DNA of 64,000 nucleotides from assembly GCF_036884655.1 (NCBI RefSeq), contig NC_088340.1:27267501-27331500 (forward strand), given 5' to 3'. This document shows positions 34,638 to 47,076 of this stretch, piece after piece. Under the pieces are notes generated by a model, which saw only the letters and a program-made list of their open reading frames with translations, had not been told where the DNA came from and did no database searches. The position numbers and the translations under genes are program-made. Source of the DNA: Musa acuminata AAA Group (Eukaryota; Streptophyta; Magnoliopsida; Zingiberales; Musaceae). Within the stretch, counting starts at the first letter, position 1, and every line of letters begins with the position of its first letter.

Positions 34638-35500
34638 CACCACTTTCATCCATGTCTAACTTAGTGAAAGTACTCATAGGAGTGTTTATAGCTTTTGAAC
34701 CATCCATGCTAAATCATTTTAACAATTCTAATGTATCTTTAGATTTATTAAAAAATATACCATTAATAAGTTATTTAATTTACAATCCTAAAAAGAAGGT
34801 TAATTCTCCCATTAGGCTCATTTCAAATTCATGACTCATACACTTGGCAAATAATTCACATAGCGATTCATCCGAAGAGCCAAAAATAATATCATCAACA
34901 TAAATTTGAACAATAAGAAAATTATTTTCAAAATATTTGATAAACAATGTAGTATCAACCTTGCCTTTTGTAAAATTATTTAAAATAAGAATGGAACTAA
35001 GTCTTTCATACCAAGCTCTAAGAGCTTGTTTTAAGCCACAGAGAACCTTAGTCAATTTAAATACATGATTAAGAAGAGAATTTTCAAATCCGGAATGTTG
35101 TTCAACATACACTTCTTCGGAAATAAAACCATTCAAGAAAGCACTTTTGACATCCATTTGAAATAGTTTAAAATCATTACTACTAGCATAGGTAAGGAGC
35201 ATCCTAATGGCTTCTAATATTGCCACAGGAGTGAAAGTCTCTTCATAGTCGATACCTTCTTCTTGGTTGAAACCTTTGGCCACTAGTCTAGCCTTGTTTC
35301 TAACCACGATATTGCATTCATCTTCTTATTTCTAAAGATTCATTTAGTACCAATGACTAAATAATCACTATGTCTAGGAACAAGCTTCCATATCTCATTC
35401 CTCTCAAATTGGTTCAATTCTTCTTGTATTACAATAACGCATGAATCATCTTTCAAGGCTTCATCAATACATTTGAGTTCAATTTGAGAAAGGAAGGTGG
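34638..35500 (-). pseudogene. Element C (right part): copia reverse transcriptase
   Basis: Minus-strand copia RT. From about 35497 down: [85 protein letters not shown] and ELTFFLGL. A frame break lies near 35308 (after the WIFRNKK region) and a stop near 34780. It continues to the TSD at 34633-34637 and then into 1-194. Upstream (beyond about 35500-35520) the coding match ends abruptly at unclassified sequence, so C is truncated there. Confidence 0.88.
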
Positions 35501-35515
35501 CGCAATAATAACTTA

Positions 35516-35538
35516 TAGTCAGTTGCGCTTGACCTCAA
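35516..35538 (+). repeat. Left arm of a 23-bp inverted repeat
   Basis: TAGTCAGTTGCGCTTGACCTCAA. Its reverse complement, with one mismatch, is at 39095-39117, 3.6 kb away. A partial direct copy (TAGTCAGTTGCGC) is near 38953-38965. The left arm sits where copia element C is cut off. Confidence 0.8.
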
Positions 35539-38500
35539 GTAGACAATTTGTTGCGCAACACTTATTGAAAATGGTTTTGTTATAGCCTTAGGGACAGTTC
35601 CGCTTGAAAGAATTAGGCAAGCAGACAATTTGTCGATGCAACAGATTCTTTGCGCATTAGCTTACTTCTTACGTGCGTTAGTTGTTGCGAAAGCAAAGGT
35701 TGCAAGTAAAGCATCATGAGTATAGAGTTCGGCTGCCTACACTTTTTATTAAAGGAAACAAGCAACAACGGGTATATAAAGATCCTAGCTCCGTAGGTAA
35801 ATAAGTGATAGCGCAACTCTACTCTCAAGTCTTAATTTAATTTCATTGTTTCATTTGATGATTGTTCTTCTGCAATAGATCCTCGAACTTGAATAATTGG
35901 GACATTCAACAGCTTCTTAAGAGGGAGATTCATATTCCTAAGTTGACCTGACAAGCGCCAAACACCTTAACCTCTTCTTCTGTCGGAGATGAACTACAGC
36001 CAACGCTACGAGAACTTTCATTATATGCTCTTACTCTTAGTCACTCGTACCCAAAACAAATAGACTCCACCTTTGTACACCGCGCTTCAGAAGCTAAGCT
36101 CATAAGACGTAAGGGCAAGAAGTTACAGTTACCAACAACAAGAGCAGAGGTCGACAAATTGCATTTCATAATGGATATGGAATTCCCCTTTCTCTACAAT
36201 ACACAGCACCCCTTCCCTAACATGAAAATCTAAGAATTCACTTATACTGGCAACAACGACCTTTCCGTTAGCGGGTGTAACCTCTTCTCTTATTCCTCTG
36301 ATTCTCTTACTACTGTTGATTCTCTTACTGATCTTCTTAAGTCAATTCAAACGTTACTGCTGATTCTATTTAAATCGCATCTTATAGAGGCGCAAACAAA
36401 GATGTATTCCACTAGGCTCGGGATGAAAGATACTCTACTCAAGCTCGAACCGGCCAAGCCGACAAGCTACTACTAATAAATGTGCAACTACTAATGGCGC
36501 GGAAAGAGACTCCACCAAACCGGGGCTCCTTAGCGCAATATGAGACTAAGCTTTGCCGTTCCCGCGACACAAGAACCTATACCTATAGAATGACTGTTTA
36601 TATACTCAACACACCTTTCGAATGGAATCTTATTCGGTTTATGCCCTTCAAAGCTAGATTATGACTTTACTACTAACGAGTTTCTTTCTTACTTTCATCT
36701 AATAGCCCGCCGGTTGGTTAAGAGAAGAGAAAACACGCGGACAAGCAACTGCTAACGGCATTGTTGGAATCAATTCCCAATCTTGCCTCCCGACAATGCT
36801 CTGATAATACTTTTGGATCATCTTGACTTTCGAACTCCCTTCCCTTTAGCACACAAGAGCGAAGAAAAGAACTCGCTAAGCACTTAGTTGCCGTTGCATT
36901 GATAATTGCATATTTATTGGCATCTGAACCCGCCCCATACTGGGCTTGCAACTTACTTTACTGACGGAGATGATCTTCACAATGAAACAAGAACGGAATA
37001 CCCTTATACCGCTTATAATCCCGTTTCAGATCTGTAAATGGAATCTCTATCTTTTTTGAACAATAGGAATTGACCTCGAAACGAAACTAGAAACTCCCTT
37101 CCAGCTTGTTGCTAACTTTCTACTTTCCCTAATCGCGGATTCTCTGATTCTTGATACGACAACACTAGCACCAAACCTCTCTCCACTTAACGTCGCTCCA
37201 TAAGACAATAATTCAAGTGCATGGCAATCTGAGGAAGGACATTCTCGTAGACAAACGGATTCCAGGTAAACTCGATTGCATGATACCCAGAGAACACCTA
37301 TCTTTGCACCTGGTCGCCAACACCTATCATTGCACTATTGTGAATTACATCTTATAATAATCACAGATAGAGACAATAGTTTGATACCAGAATGAGGCTA
37401 ATCTCGCATACTGCCCTAAGGTTTCACTGTATCTAATGCGCTGGCAATTATGTATTATGACCTTATTCTCTTATACGCGCAACTAATATGCTTCTAAGGC
37501 TACTCAGTAAGGCAATAAAGTTATACGCTGCAACTCAGTTACTTACTTATAAGGCAACTGTTTCATCTACGAAACTACTAGTTTGGGCTGTAAACTGGGT
37601 TTTGGTGAAAAGAACTGATTGTATGCGGCGGTTAACTTGTTGAGTCAACAACTCCCTTACGTGCCGAGTCAACTAAAATATTAATTGAAATAGAAACAAC
37701 TCCCTTATCGGATACTGATTAACTTCCTGGTGCGCTCTCCTCTTGCTACAAATCAAGATTCAACTGGACTGGGCCACTACTAGTTCAAGGGTAAACAGGG
37801 CATTCTTTGGCTTGATATCCTGCTAACGACGGGTATCCTTACTAACGCCATGGTTGACGAACACAGGACAGATTCTATAAAGATGGGCCAATCCACCACT
37901 ACAAAGGCAAAGAACCAAGCCCTAACGCCAACACCCTTCTTTTAGGAATGAAACTGGAATTAAAGAATGATACTGGCCCGATTAAGTAAGTAGGAAACAA
38001 TCACAAGTCAGCAGCAACCGCTAAGTCAGCATCTACAGAGTCCACATCAGCATTTTAGTCACATTCGGAAATTTGTCAATTAGTATTTTAGTAACAATTG
38101 GTAGTTAGTGCGACAGGGAATAGAGAGTGGAACTGGTATGGGCAAGGCGGATACCACTGTTATGTTAACAAGGCTATACCTCTAGGGGACAACTATTGAA
38201 TTGAACCAATGCCAACAGCACTTTAATTCGAAACCGGGAATCACACACTCGATCTTCAACTCTTAAACAGCATTCTATTATTCTTACTTGCTCTTACAAC
38301 TTGATTTCTTGATTTCTTGATTTCCTTCCCACACCAACACCCTACTTTAGAACTGGAGCTGGACTACTGGAGCCGGACTACCAGGCCTGGCCTCTCCTTC
38401 TGCCCTATTATTAAGCGCAGTAGCCTGGACTCTCCTGTAGCTTCTTTTCTCATCTCCAAATAAAGAATACGGAATGAAACTGGAACTTAGGATATGAACT

Positions 38501-39094
38501 ATACTAATGCGGGGAATTGATCACAGCAAAATCTCAATTAAGAGTTTGGGACTTACTTCTGACTTTACTACTTTTCTGAATTCCACTCCAAGATCGGATG
38601 TTTGAGAGAACTAAACTAAGTATATAGTATAAGTTGAGTCCTGCGAACTTCATTAATGCCAGAAAGGTCTGCGGTAAGTGAATTGCCTGCTCCTGTTCTG
38701 GTATTTCAGTCACATTATTATATATGCTTATTTTAGTCACACCTATCCACTAAATTAATCACAGTGAAATCCGATATGCCTATTTTAGTCATAGTAGCTA
38801 TTTTAGTAAAAGTTCCCTTTGCGCTACTGAGTTAATACCTACTTGCCTATTAGTTGCTTAGGAAAGAAATTAGTAACAGCTAAAGAACTACACTTGGCCA
38901 AGCAACATAGCAAGTAGCACGGCAGCAACGAATAACGGCCAAGCAACATAGTCAGTTGCGCGGCAGGCTGCTTATAAGAGTTATGAAATAAGTTGTGCTA
39001 GGAAAGTGTTGCGAACACCTTACGCAAACACTTTAGAACAGGGAGAATTAGTGCAGTGTTGAGGTATGTCCTCAACAAAACACTAATGGTTTTG

Positions 39095-39117
39095 TTGAGG
39101 TCAAACGCAACTGACTA
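39095..39117 (-). repeat. Right arm of the 23-bp inverted repeat
   Basis: TTGAGGTCAAACGCAACTGACTA, pairing with 35516-35538. The surrounding text (GTTTTGTTGAGG, TGTCCTCAACAAAAC) adds a local palindrome at 39066-39100. Confidence 0.8.
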
Positions 39118-39296
39118 TGCGCGGCAGCCTCTGATTCTTCCTTTATCTCTAATGGTTGATTAGAGATGGAGATGGATACGGATTTAAACAAGGAGAAGAA
39201 ACGGTTGGTTTTCAAGAGAAGGATATGTTGCATCAGTGAAGAAACGGTTTTCAAGAGAAGGATCTATTGCATCAGCATGGTTCCGGGCATAATAGC

Positions 39297-39937
39297 TGTT
39301 GGGAAAAATATGTTAAAGCGGAATATTTTTTTCCCTGTATCAAAATAGGTTACTCATCAAAATACCAACTTGATATCCAAATTAAAATATCAACCATATA
39401 GTGAGACTAAATCTTTTAACGTGAAAAACCCAATGTGGGAAAAATCACATGACCGTTCCACAATAGTAATGATAACGGGTTTATAATAGATCTTCTCTAG
39501 AATAACTAGAGGATCACAATAACATTAAGATCATAGATCTTGGCTCAAGAATAGTATATCTTCATCACATACGGTGGATCTCCTCGTAAAAAAATTCTAG
39601 GTCTCACAAAGTGGATATAGTAGAAAAGTATCTTAGAGAGGGTAAATTGTAGATCAACACCGTTAGGATTGTAGAGTTTGTTGTAAGGATTCTCCACATA
39701 AAATTTGGGCCAAAACTGACAACGTTTGGCTGCCGATCGTCAAGCAGAAAACTCAGAAATATAATCTTTCTCTCTCCTCTTTTCTCTCTCTGTGCTGCTG
39801 CTTGCTGCATGCACCGAACGCTTGCACGCTGCACTCTCTGATTTTTCTGCCCTCACATTTTACCCTTTCTCTCTTAATTATTGATTTGGGCTTAATAGGC
39901 CCAATTGTCCAAGCTCACATATGTGCTAGACCCAACA
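39297..39937 (-). repeat. Element D 3' LTR (641 bp)
   Basis: Plus strand TGTTGGGAAAAAT ... GACCCAACA. It is shorter than the 5' copy, with deletions (for example near 39400 and 39450). Its plus-strand 3' flank ATTCTTCCCCTCCAAC (39938-39953) is, in reverse, the polypurine tract GTTGGAGGGGAAGAAT. Confidence 0.92.
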
Positions 39938-39953
39938 ATTCTTCCCCTCCAAC

Positions 39954-42900
39954 TCATATGATGGGCTATACCAAGCCCGTTCTTTGCCTACATGCTTCAA
40001 GCTTCTCTTTAGGCAAAGACTTTGTTAACATATCTGAATCATTCTCATTAGTATGTACTTTTTCTAACTGTAATTCTTTCATCTCAAGCACATCACGAAT
40101 CTAGTGATATCTCACATCAATATGCTTGGATCTAGAATGGTATGTTGAATTCTTGGAGAGGTGAATGACACTTTGACTGTCACAGTAAACAGTATATCCT
40201 TCCTGTTTCAAGCTCAATTTCTGTAGAAACTTTTTCATCCATAAAGCGTCATTGCAGGCTTCAGTAATTGCTTTGTATTCTGCTTCTATGGTTGATAGAG
40301 CAACACACTTCTGTAACTTAGACTGCCAAGAGACTGCTCCTCCTGTAAATGTCATCAAAAATCCCGAAGTGGACTTCCTGGAATCAGTATCACCTGCCAT
40401 GTCTGCATCTGTGTACCCTTCTAACACAGGTTCGTCATTACCAAAACATAAACATAACTTGGAAGTATCTCTTAGATATCTTAATATCCATTTCACTCCT
40501 ACCCAATATTCCTTTCCAGGATTAGAGAGAAATCGGTTGACAACTCCAACTGCATGAGCTATATCTGGCCTAGTACAAACCATAGCATACATCAAACTAC
40601 CTACTGTAGATAAGTAAGGCACTCTTGACATTTCTTCTTTTTCACTTATAGGACATTGTTTCGAACTAAGCTTGAAATGACCTGCAAGTGGAGAACAAAC
40701 TGCTTTGGCTTTACTCATGTTGAATCTTTCAAAAACCCTTTCAATGTAAGTCTTCTGAGATAGCCAAATCTTCTTTTTCTTCCTATCACGAAGAATCTTC
40801 ATGCCAAGTATTTGTTTCACTGATCCCAAGTCTTTCATGGCAAAAGACTTACTTAGCTCTCTTTTAAGCTTTCCAATTTTTCCAACATCATGGCCAACAA
40901 TCAGCATATCATCAACATATAACAGTAAAATAATAAAATCATCATCTGAAAATTTCTTCATAAACACACAATGATCAAATGTGGTTCTATCATACCCTTA
41001 GCTCATCATAAAGGAATCAAACTTCTTATACCACTGTCTAGGTGCCTGTTTGAGTCCATATAAGCTTTTCCTAAGCTTACACACCAGATTTTCTTTTCCC
41101 TTAACTTTGAAACCTTTTAGTTGCTCTATGTAAATTTCTTCTTCTAAGTCACCATGAAGAAATGTTGTTTTTACATCAAGTTACTCAACTTCTAAATTCA
41201 AGCGGGCAGCCAAACCAAGAACAACTCGGATATAGGACATTTTCACGATTGGAGAAAATATTTCTTAAAAGTCAATACATTTCTTCTGACTGAATCCTTT
41301 CACAACTAGTCGTGTCTTGTATTTTTGTTGTGAGCTATTGTTTTCAGTCTTCAATTTATAAACCCACTTATTCTTGAGAGTTTTCTTCTCTTTAGGCAAC
41401 TTTACCAAGTCATAAGTATGGTTCTCAAGCAAGGATCTCATCTCTTCTTGTATGACTTTAACCCACTCATTCTTATTCTCATGTAGAATAGCTTCTTGGT
41501 AAGTTTCTGGCTCTCCCCCGTCAGTAAGCATAACATACTCATGTGGAGGATATCTGGTAAATGGTTGTCGCTCTCTAGTGGATCTTCTCAATGAAATCTC
41601 AACTGGTGGTGGAGGTGCTTGTTCAGTTGGTTCAGCATCATCAACTGTAGGTGTAGCATCACTGGTATTCTCACCACAATCTTCTTGTTCATCTCCCCCA
41701 TGATCATCATGAACTACAGGTGAAGGAACTGGACCCAAACTCCAAGGAATATAAACAGAGGTTTCTAGCTTCTCAATATTATTACCATCATCAAACAATT
41801 GGTCTTCAAGAAACACAACATCTCTGTTTCTAATAATATTCTTATTCACTAGATCCCATAATCTGTACCCAAACTCTTCATGACCATATCCCAAGAAGAT
41901 ACATGCTTTTGCTTTATTATCAAGCTTGGACCTCTCCTCTTTGGGAATATGAACAAATGCTTTACACCCAAAGACTCTTAAGTGATTATAAGATATATCT
42001 TTTCCTCTCCATACTCTCTTTGGAACATCACCTTTAAGAGGAACTGATAGAGAAAGATTCATCAGATCAATTGTAGTCCTCATAGCCTCCCCCTAAAATG
42101 ACTTTGGTAACTTGGCGTAGGAAAGCATATACCTAATCTTTTCTTCAATGATTCTGTTCATCCTTTCTGCCACACCGTTCTATTGAGGAGTTTTAGGAAC
42201 TGTTTTCTCAAGCCTAATACCATGAAACCTACCATAATTCTCAAAAGGACCCCTATACTCGTCACCATTATCTGATCGAATATACTTTAGTTTTCTACCA
42301 GTCTCTCTTTCAACACTGACATGAAACTCCTTGAAAACATCGAGTATCTGGTCTTTAGATTTCAAAGCAAAAGCCTACACTTTTCTAGAATAGTCATCAA
42401 TAAAAGTAGCAAAATAAAAAGCACCTTCAAGAGTTCTAGTTTGCATAGTACAAACATCAGTATAAACTAAATCAATAACATCTGATCTTTTAGATGATGG
42501 ATATGTATGAAATGCAACTCTATGTGTTTTTCCAGCTAAGCAATAATCATAAAATTTAAGAGATGTACCTTGCAACTCTGGTAAGAACTGCTTTCTAGCA
42601 AGAGTTTGAAGTACCTTCTCGCTGATATGTCCAAGCCTCTTATGCCAAAGATCTATACTTTCACCTTTTTGAATTGCATTAATCTCTCCTTTGTGTAGCT
42701 TAGCTTCCATGACATAAAAAGAGTTAAGTTTCTTTCCTCTTGCCACAATCAGAGAACTTTTAGTGAGTTTCCATTTGCTTTCACCAAAATAGTGTGCAAA
42801 GCCCTCATCATCAAGTCTACCTGTAGATATCAAGTTAAGACAAATATCTGGAACACGTCTTACATCTTTGAGTATCAATTTGCTCCCAATATTGGTCTCC

Positions 42901-43268
42901 AAGCAAATATATCCAATACCCACAATCTTAGATGTACCACTGTTTCCCATTCTGACATTACCAAAATCACCAGCAGTGTAAGATCTAAAGAAATCACCAT
43001 GAGCAGTAATATGAAATGAAGCACCAAAGTCAATTACCCAATTACTGTCCTGAGCTACAAGACTGACACAACCTTCATCATAAACAATAGTGATATTACT
43101 TTCAACAGCAACTATATTGGTCTCTTTCTCATTTTTCTTCATTTCATTCTGTTCTCGCTTCCAAAACCTACACTCTTTTTTCATGTGACCTAGCCTGTTA
43201 TAATGAAAATATTTGATATCTCTTCTAGACTTAGATCTTCCTCTATAACCATGTGGATTTCTACTATG
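39954..43268 (-). pseudogene. Element D pol and gag C-terminus, decayed
   Basis: From 43268 downward: gag end with a zinc knuckle whose two first cysteines have become tyrosines (YFHYNRLGHMKKEC, near 43180-43215); protease region (WVIDFGASFH, expected D-S/T-G); GAG-pre-integrase (LWHKRLGH, about 42630-42655); integrase (VYTDVCT; IRSDNGDEYRG near 42260-42290); a hinge with VFLEDQ and SLRRSTRERQPF; RT (KWVYKLKTE, TRLVVKGF; YVDDMLIVGH near 40900-40925); RNase H (RPDIAHAVGVV, YTDADMAGD, ALSTIEAEY, CDSQSVIHL) and a tail down to about 39985 (DMLTKSLPKEKLE). Stops and frame breaks occur near 42370, 42100, 41250, 40970 and 40100. Not functional. Confidence 0.88.
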
Positions 43269-43273
43269 ACTTC
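43269..43273. repeat. TSD of solo LTR S (left copy)
   Basis: ACTTC, repeated at 60400-60404. The target was gag of element D. Confidence 0.9.
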
Positions 43274-43890
43274 TGCTAGTCATAGGTGCCCAGTAAGCCA
43301 TTCACGTGAGTGATGCCACGTGTGACTTGATACAGAATCTTTTTGCTTATTATATTTTGGCGTATATCACTTTATAACTATTGCATATATGCATATATAT
43401 ATTGTGATGTCCTTGGATTTATGCAATGAGAATCGGATCGTGATGAGATCATGATAATGAGATTGATTCACCTTTAAACACATATCCTAAATAATCCCGG
43501 TCATAGGTTACTCGAGAGGGACATCGTAATAACCGGACAGACTGATGTGCTGCATACCCGTCCATATGATGGATGCAGCTGGTCTCATAGCTACTCGTGT
43601 AGGGACACTAAGGATACAGTATAGGTGCTTATTGGAGAATGAGTTCATTGATTAATCCGCTTACGGAATGTTGGATGGTTGATGATGCCTTATTATCAGA
43701 CAGCGATTCCGTAGTCCTAGTGGTATATCTGGTCCTTAGACTTGAGACACCAAGGATGTCCTGTATGAGTGCTCCACTCTTTGATACCAGACTTATAGGT
43801 TTGACTATCCTGGATCTAGTACAGCTGGTCATTGGGAGTGGTAGTCGACCTTACGAGGGCTATTGAGTGTCGATAGAGGATCATCCACTC

Positions 43891-43895
43891 TTGGC
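43891..43895. repeat. TSD of element E (left copy)
   Basis: TTGGC here, TCGGC at 52349-52353; they differ by one C-to-T transition. Confidence 0.8.
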
Positions 43896-45565
43896 TATTA
43901 GGATCAAGAGCACTAAGAGGGGGGGTGAATTAGTGTAGTGGAAAACCTTCTACGATTCAAAATAAACTGCGTTCGTTCGATAAAAGTGATTTCAGTAAGA
44001 AAGCCAATTCGTAAATCACTTTAAGTTTTGATTAACGAGATGCAGCAAAGATATAAATGCAGTTTGCAGTAATGGTTCAAATCAGATAGTAGGCGCAAAC
44101 TGAAATATGATATTCGTATGGAAAAATTGATTTACGTCTAAATGCTGATTCGTAAATCACTTGATTAAGTGAGATGTAGTTAAAGCAATGATATAAAGGC
44201 AGTTTGCAGTTATGATAGAAATCAAAACGTAAATGCAAACTGAAATATGATGATCGTACGATAAAACTGATTTACGTCTAAACACCGATTCGGAAAGTGC
44301 AAAACTTGAAACCCAATCGTATATGCGTAGAAAGCAGTAAGTTTTTGAGGAGGTTTGCAGTAAAGATAAGATGCTCAAAGTAAATGCAAACCGAGATTTA
44401 GAGTGGTTCGGTCAATCTTGACCTACTCCACTTTTGGCTTCCTCCACCGACGAGGTCACCGACGTCAACTAGAGGCCTTCCTTCAATAGGCGAAGGCCAA
44501 CCACCCTTTTACAGTTTCACTCCTTTTGACGGGCTTAGGAGACAACCCTTACAGAATTTTCTTTCCTCTCTTAACAGATTAGGTCTTGGTAGAAAAGAGG
44601 AAGAAGAACTTTCAACTCATACAATACTTTTGAGCTCTAAAAATCATAAAGTAAAATCAGAATTTCGGTGGTTTTTGGGTGCCCTTTCAGTGCTGAAAGA
44701 GTGGGGTATTTATAGGCCCCAACCTAGTTTGAATTTGAAGCTCAAAATTGTCAATTCTCGGAATTCCGGGATCTGGCGGTTGCACCGCCTGGCATAGCTC
44801 GAAGACTGAGCCTCTAGGCGGTGCCACCTCCTGTCAGGGGCGGTTGCACCTCTTGCTAGAGCTCGAAGACCGAGCTCAGGCGGTGCCACCGCCTGACTAA
44901 GGCGGTTGCACCGCTCAGCCAGAGCTCGGAGACCGAGCCCAGGAGGTGCCACCTCCTGTCAGGGGCGGTTGCACCGCCCAGTCTCGCTCGGAGACTGAGC
45001 CCAGGCGGTGCCACCGCCTGGCTTGGGCGGTTCAACCGCTTGGCAGAAATCAGGGTCCGAATGGGTTGATCCATTCAGCCCAATTTGGGTTTTTAAGGGG
45101 CCCAATTGCCCCAAGATTATGTTAATGGGATCACCTCCCATTTCTAACTTAATCATTGTGCTAACTACGACATTTCCTAAGACATTTACTGTAACTTGCT
45201 TCGGTGCGTCAATCGCTTCTTCCAGCGAGCTTCCGGCGAACTTCCGTAGATCATCCGATGAACCCTCGATGATGCTCCTGCGGACTTCCGGCAAACTCCT
45301 GGACTTGAGACAATCCACTTGGCGAGTTTCGACGAGCTTCTTTGGCAAGCTCATGGACTTCTCGGATTTGTTCCCGCAGAACCTCCGACGATTGTCCGAA
45401 CTTCCGTCGAACTCTCGAACTCCCAACGTGATCATTGTCTTGACTCCGGCGCAACTCCTGCTGCATATCTTACTTTCATCGTAGTTAATCCTGCACACTT
45501 ATCTCAACATATAGATTAGATAACAAATGACAATTGACTTCATCATCAAAATCCGAGATTCAACA
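43896..45565 (-). repeat. Element E 3' LTR (1670 bp)
   Basis: Plus strand TATTAGGATC (TG changed to TA) ... GATTCAACA. It contains reverse TATA text (GTATTTATAGGCC at 44708-44720), a cluster of palindromic boxes such as GGCGGTGCCACCGCC (44775-45035) and the diverged CTTCCGGCGAA-type repeats (about 45225-45440). Chance ORFs on both strands arise from these repeats. Confidence 0.9.
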
Positions 45566-46670
45566 ATCTCCTCCTTTTTGATGATGACAATCAATTGATA
45601 ATGGAGTTAACCTTAACTCCCCCTGTCTATATGCCATACTTGAGATAAGTCATTCTTGAATTCAAAACTTTTGAATTCAAGAGACATATTGATAAGTTAA
45701 AATCATTTAAACTTATCAATACTCCTATCATGATTCCCATCATGATGTATCTCTCTAAAGATGATGTCAAGGCTTGACATTCATTTTCAAATTTTACATA
45801 ACAAGTTTGAATGATGGTAATAGTATCAATTCATCATATTGTAAGATATCAACATGTAAAACTGTGAAGTAAGATTTTGATATCATTACATGATACAAAC
45901 AAGGCATAATGCAAATTATAGCAATCATAGCATCAATTCATATATCTCTTGGTGATGCAAGCATGACATTAATACTCATATATTTCTCCCCCTTTGTCAT
46001 CAACAAAAAGCATGGTAATTGTGATACCAGGAGAACAATATAAGCGAATTTTGAGCATAAGTGTGATGCCTTTACTAGGTTCATGTCATTTTCAATAGTG
46101 AGTCAATTATGCAACCATGACATGGAGATATCAATTCTGTTTTTACCCCGCATCTCCACCATCTATTTGTGAGTTTACTTTAAATGAAGTTAAAATTGAT
46201 GAGAGATTAAATCTTGCTTCATTTTCACAAGGATTAAGATATGTATTAGAAATGAATCCTTGTTAGTAAAAACACTATCATTCATATAATCAGGAATCAT
46301 TTTATTAAATCCATTTCTTTAAAGAATATTCTTCACATAGGTGTATGAGAGATGTATTTCATATGTCAACAATGATGAGAATTAAACTCGTTGTGACATA
46401 TGCTTTATTAAGTCCGAAAGAGGATAATGTATCGAAAAACTCTGATTTTTAAGAGAATCCGAAAACGAAATTAAGACTTTCATGCATTTGGATGAGACTG
46501 TGCTATTGATTTTCAAATATGATCATAAAGACAAAATATGCTTATTATCATGGAAATTTTTATATTCATACACATAATTTCTAACATGTAATTGTGTAAA
46601 ATCATCATAGCAATTAAGTGAAATTGATCAATCATTCAATAAAGTTCAAAAAATAATTTCAACAAGTTTA
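45566..46670 (-). other. AT-rich segment with polypurine-like tracts (element E)
   Basis: No coding frame visible. Minus-strand polypurine tracts lie at about 45566-45582 (next to the 3' LTR) and 45984-46008 (CTCCCCCTTTGTCATCAAC on the plus strand), in the same context as in G and F. Confidence 0.7.
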
Positions 46671-46680
46671 TGTATTCGGA

Positions 46681-46763
46681 CACATCAACATTCCTAATTC
46701 TCTTCTTATGAAATCAAATTGTTCTTCACTTAAAGGTTTTGTAAAAATATCAACTAGTTGATG
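46681..46763 (-). pseudogene. RNase H C-terminal remnant in element E
   Basis: Minus-strand translation reads HQLVDIFTKPLSEEQFDFI followed by RRELGML, the well-known end of Sirevirus/copia RNase H (ADIFTKPL...RRELGM). Nothing else of pol is left. It shows that E descends from an element with a complete pol and marks the right edge of the deletion. Confidence 0.85.
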
Positions 46764-47076
46764 TTTAGTGTTATGGTAATAATAATATCATGACAATGTC
46801 ATGACTCATCAACTGCATTGGTATATCATTTTCTCAAATCATATTTATCATGGAAACCAAGGCACAAGGTTTTCAAAGTAGTTATAAAAACATTTAGTTT
46901 CAATGTAAAATCTGACAATGAATAACGAGATTAAACAATGAGAGATGTTTGTAACTCTGCATATGCTCACAAATAAATACATCAGGTAACCATATCAAGG
47001 ATCAAGGCAAAGGGCATCATGGTGAGTAACATAAAGAGTTTACAATAACAATAGGTGATTGTGTTCACATATAAGT

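Larger units (their letters stand above)
35501..39296. other. Unclassified sequence, organelle-intergenic-like, no recognisable gene
   Basis: About 3.8 kb of mid-GC sequence unlike all the transposons around it. I see no long ORF, no transposon domain, no rRNA or tRNA. Texture (scattered short repeats such as TATTTTAGTCAC near 38703-38800, GCGGCAG words and small duplications) reminds me of plant mitochondrial intergenic DNA, but I recognise no mitochondrial gene, so this is only an impression. A 33-bp segment here recurs inverted at 62386-62418, so the stretch and 61747-64000 are probably one region, split by element D. The exact boundary with C (about 35498-35525) is uncertain. Confidence 0.45.

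Noticed and set aside
45008..45498. ORFs of about 158-179 codons on both strands, again at 51791-52281
   Set aside because: Products of the diverged LTR repeats (CTTCCGGCGAA units); no homology I recognise and open on both strands.
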